From Psychromonas arctica DSM 14288 (GTDB taxonomy: Bacteria > Pseudomonadota > Gammaproteobacteria > Enterobacterales > Psychromonadaceae): a stretch of DNA of 34,001 nucleotides. Under the pieces are notes generated by a model. The model made no database searches. It saw only the letters and a program-made list of their open reading frames with translations, and had not been told where the DNA came from. The position numbers and the translations under genes are program-made. This document shows positions 33,355-34,001 of this stretch, piece by piece (positions within the stretch are counted from its first letter, which is position 1; each line of letters starts with the position of its first letter). The DNA is taken from the NCBI RefSeq assembly GCF_000482725.1, contig NZ_KI519487.1, forward strand, positions 1 to 34,001. Reading direction: 5' to 3'.

Positions 33355-33717
33355 AATGCTAATAATAATCAAACTGCCACGACGAGCAAAGACAAGCTAA
33401 AACCCAAACGGCTTCTTCAAAACAAGCGCTTATCATCACTACGAAGAACAGATTAAACTGCCACAATAAAACATGACTCATTGTGGACGTACAATCCCAC
33501 CGTCAAGTTTTCCCAAGCTAAATTGGCATTTTAGCAATCACAAACAGGACGTTTGCGATAATGTCAGAATGGCCATGGACGGCCATCCTGAGATGATGCG
33601 TTTAAAATGCCGGTTTAGATTGGAGCAGAAAACGATCCAGTGTCAGTCTCTTTGATTTTTTGGGTACTGGTTTCTCTTCTGACCAAGAGAAAGTGAAGTC
33701 GCCGAAAGGGCGAAATA
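33355..33717. repeat. Tandem multi-hairpin element, copy 1
   Basis: The first full copy of an element about 366 bp long. It shares ATCAAACTGCCACGA (33367), AATAAAACATGACTCA (33465) and TGGAGCAGAAAAC (33621) with copy 2. Inside, an outer stem GGCATTTTA/TAAAATGCC (33525-33533 with 33603-33611) encloses hairpins CAAAC/GTTTG (33541-33555) and TCAG/CTGA with ATGGCC/GGCCAT (33564-33591), forming a three-way junction. The copy ends with a TTCTCTT/AAGAGAA hairpin and CGCCGAAAGGGCG. No convincing protein is encoded. Confidence 0.8.
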
Positions 33718-34001
33718 CCAAAGTATACAATTAATCAAACTGCCACGATGAGCGCAGACGAGCCAAGTACCAACAAACTTCACCAAAGCAATCACTTACC
33801 ATCCCTACTCAGAACTGATAAAACTACCATAATAAAACATGACTCAATGTGGCTACAATATGGCCACCGTTGAGTTTTCCCAAATCATCAATGGCTTTTA
33901 GTAAAGCCAAACAGGATGTTTGGATTAGGCTCGTTTGGCACATGGATGTGCCGTAAGAGCCGGTGCGTTATAAAAGCCATTTATTAGTTGGAACAGAAAA
34001 C
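33718..34001. repeat. Tandem multi-hairpin element, copy 2 (cut by window edge)
   Basis: This diverged copy follows directly. Landmarks are ATCAAACTGCCACGA (33733), AATAAAACATGACTCA (33831) and TGGAACAGAAAAC (33989), offset 366-368 from copy 1. Its outer stem AATGGCTTTTA/TAAAAGCCATT (33890-33900 with 33971-33981) encloses CCAAACA/TGTTTGG (33907-33923) and GGCTC/GAGCC with GGCACA/TGTGCC (33928-33961). The fold is the same as copy 1, with different bases in the stems. Confidence 0.8.

Noticed and set aside
33473-33655. 60-residue open reading frame on the plus strand
   Set aside because: It lies wholly inside the multi-hairpin repeat. The palindromes are kept between copies while this frame is not, and it has no ribosome binding site.
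33305-34001. Integron attC/cassette array
   Set aside because: The spacing is regular but there are no cassette genes, no attC core sites (GTTRRRY) at matching ends that I can see, and the fold is a three-way junction rather than a single imperfect hairpin.

Overview
The window looks like chromosomal DNA of a low-GC, facultatively anaerobic, probably marine and cold-living gammaproteobacterium (Psychromonas/Moritella/Colwellia-like). This is inferred from the AT-rich codon use, the protein families, the PEP-CTERM protein and the FNR-like box; the genus is not proven. Nearly all of the window is ordinary, tightly packed coding DNA.

Left part (1-3900). A gene fragment enters from the left edge. 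A minus-strand cluster follows: a secreted YHS-domain protein, a small thioredoxin, a DUF2282 bufferin-type RiPP precursor, and a DUF692 (MNIO/BufB-like) modifying enzyme that lacks its C-terminal third. An AraC-type regulator is divergent from this cluster. A PEP-CTERM surface protein stands alone on the minus strand.

Centre (about 4240-29350). A 25-kb, almost wholly co-directional cobalamin locus starts with an FNR-like box and a cobalamin riboswitch. It then encodes a five-part ECF cobalt transporter (K-M-L-Q-O order), a ChlI-ChlD fusion, CbiA, D, J, C, ET, L, G, H and F, CobW, CobN, BluB, CbiX, CobC, CbiB and CobD. Together these import cobalt, insert it (CbiX early, and a CobN/ChlID late-type chelatase also present), contract and methylate the ring by the oxygen-independent route, amidate a and c, make dimethylbenzimidazole (BluB, oxygen-dependent), and build the aminopropanol arm. 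CobA (SUMT), the adenosyltransferase, CbiP, CobU, CobS and CobT are not in the window. Many genes overlap by 1-30 bases. The larger gaps hold short degenerate tandem repeats.

Right part (29454-34001). A PAS-PAS-GGDEF-EAL protein with a degenerate GGDEF motif is followed by a secreted DUF302 protein and a PheC-like periplasmic protein. The last 700 bases are gene-free and hold a tandem, about 366-bp multi-hairpin element. Its diverged copies keep the same three-way-junction fold through paired base changes. This is the strongest uncharacterised signal in the window.
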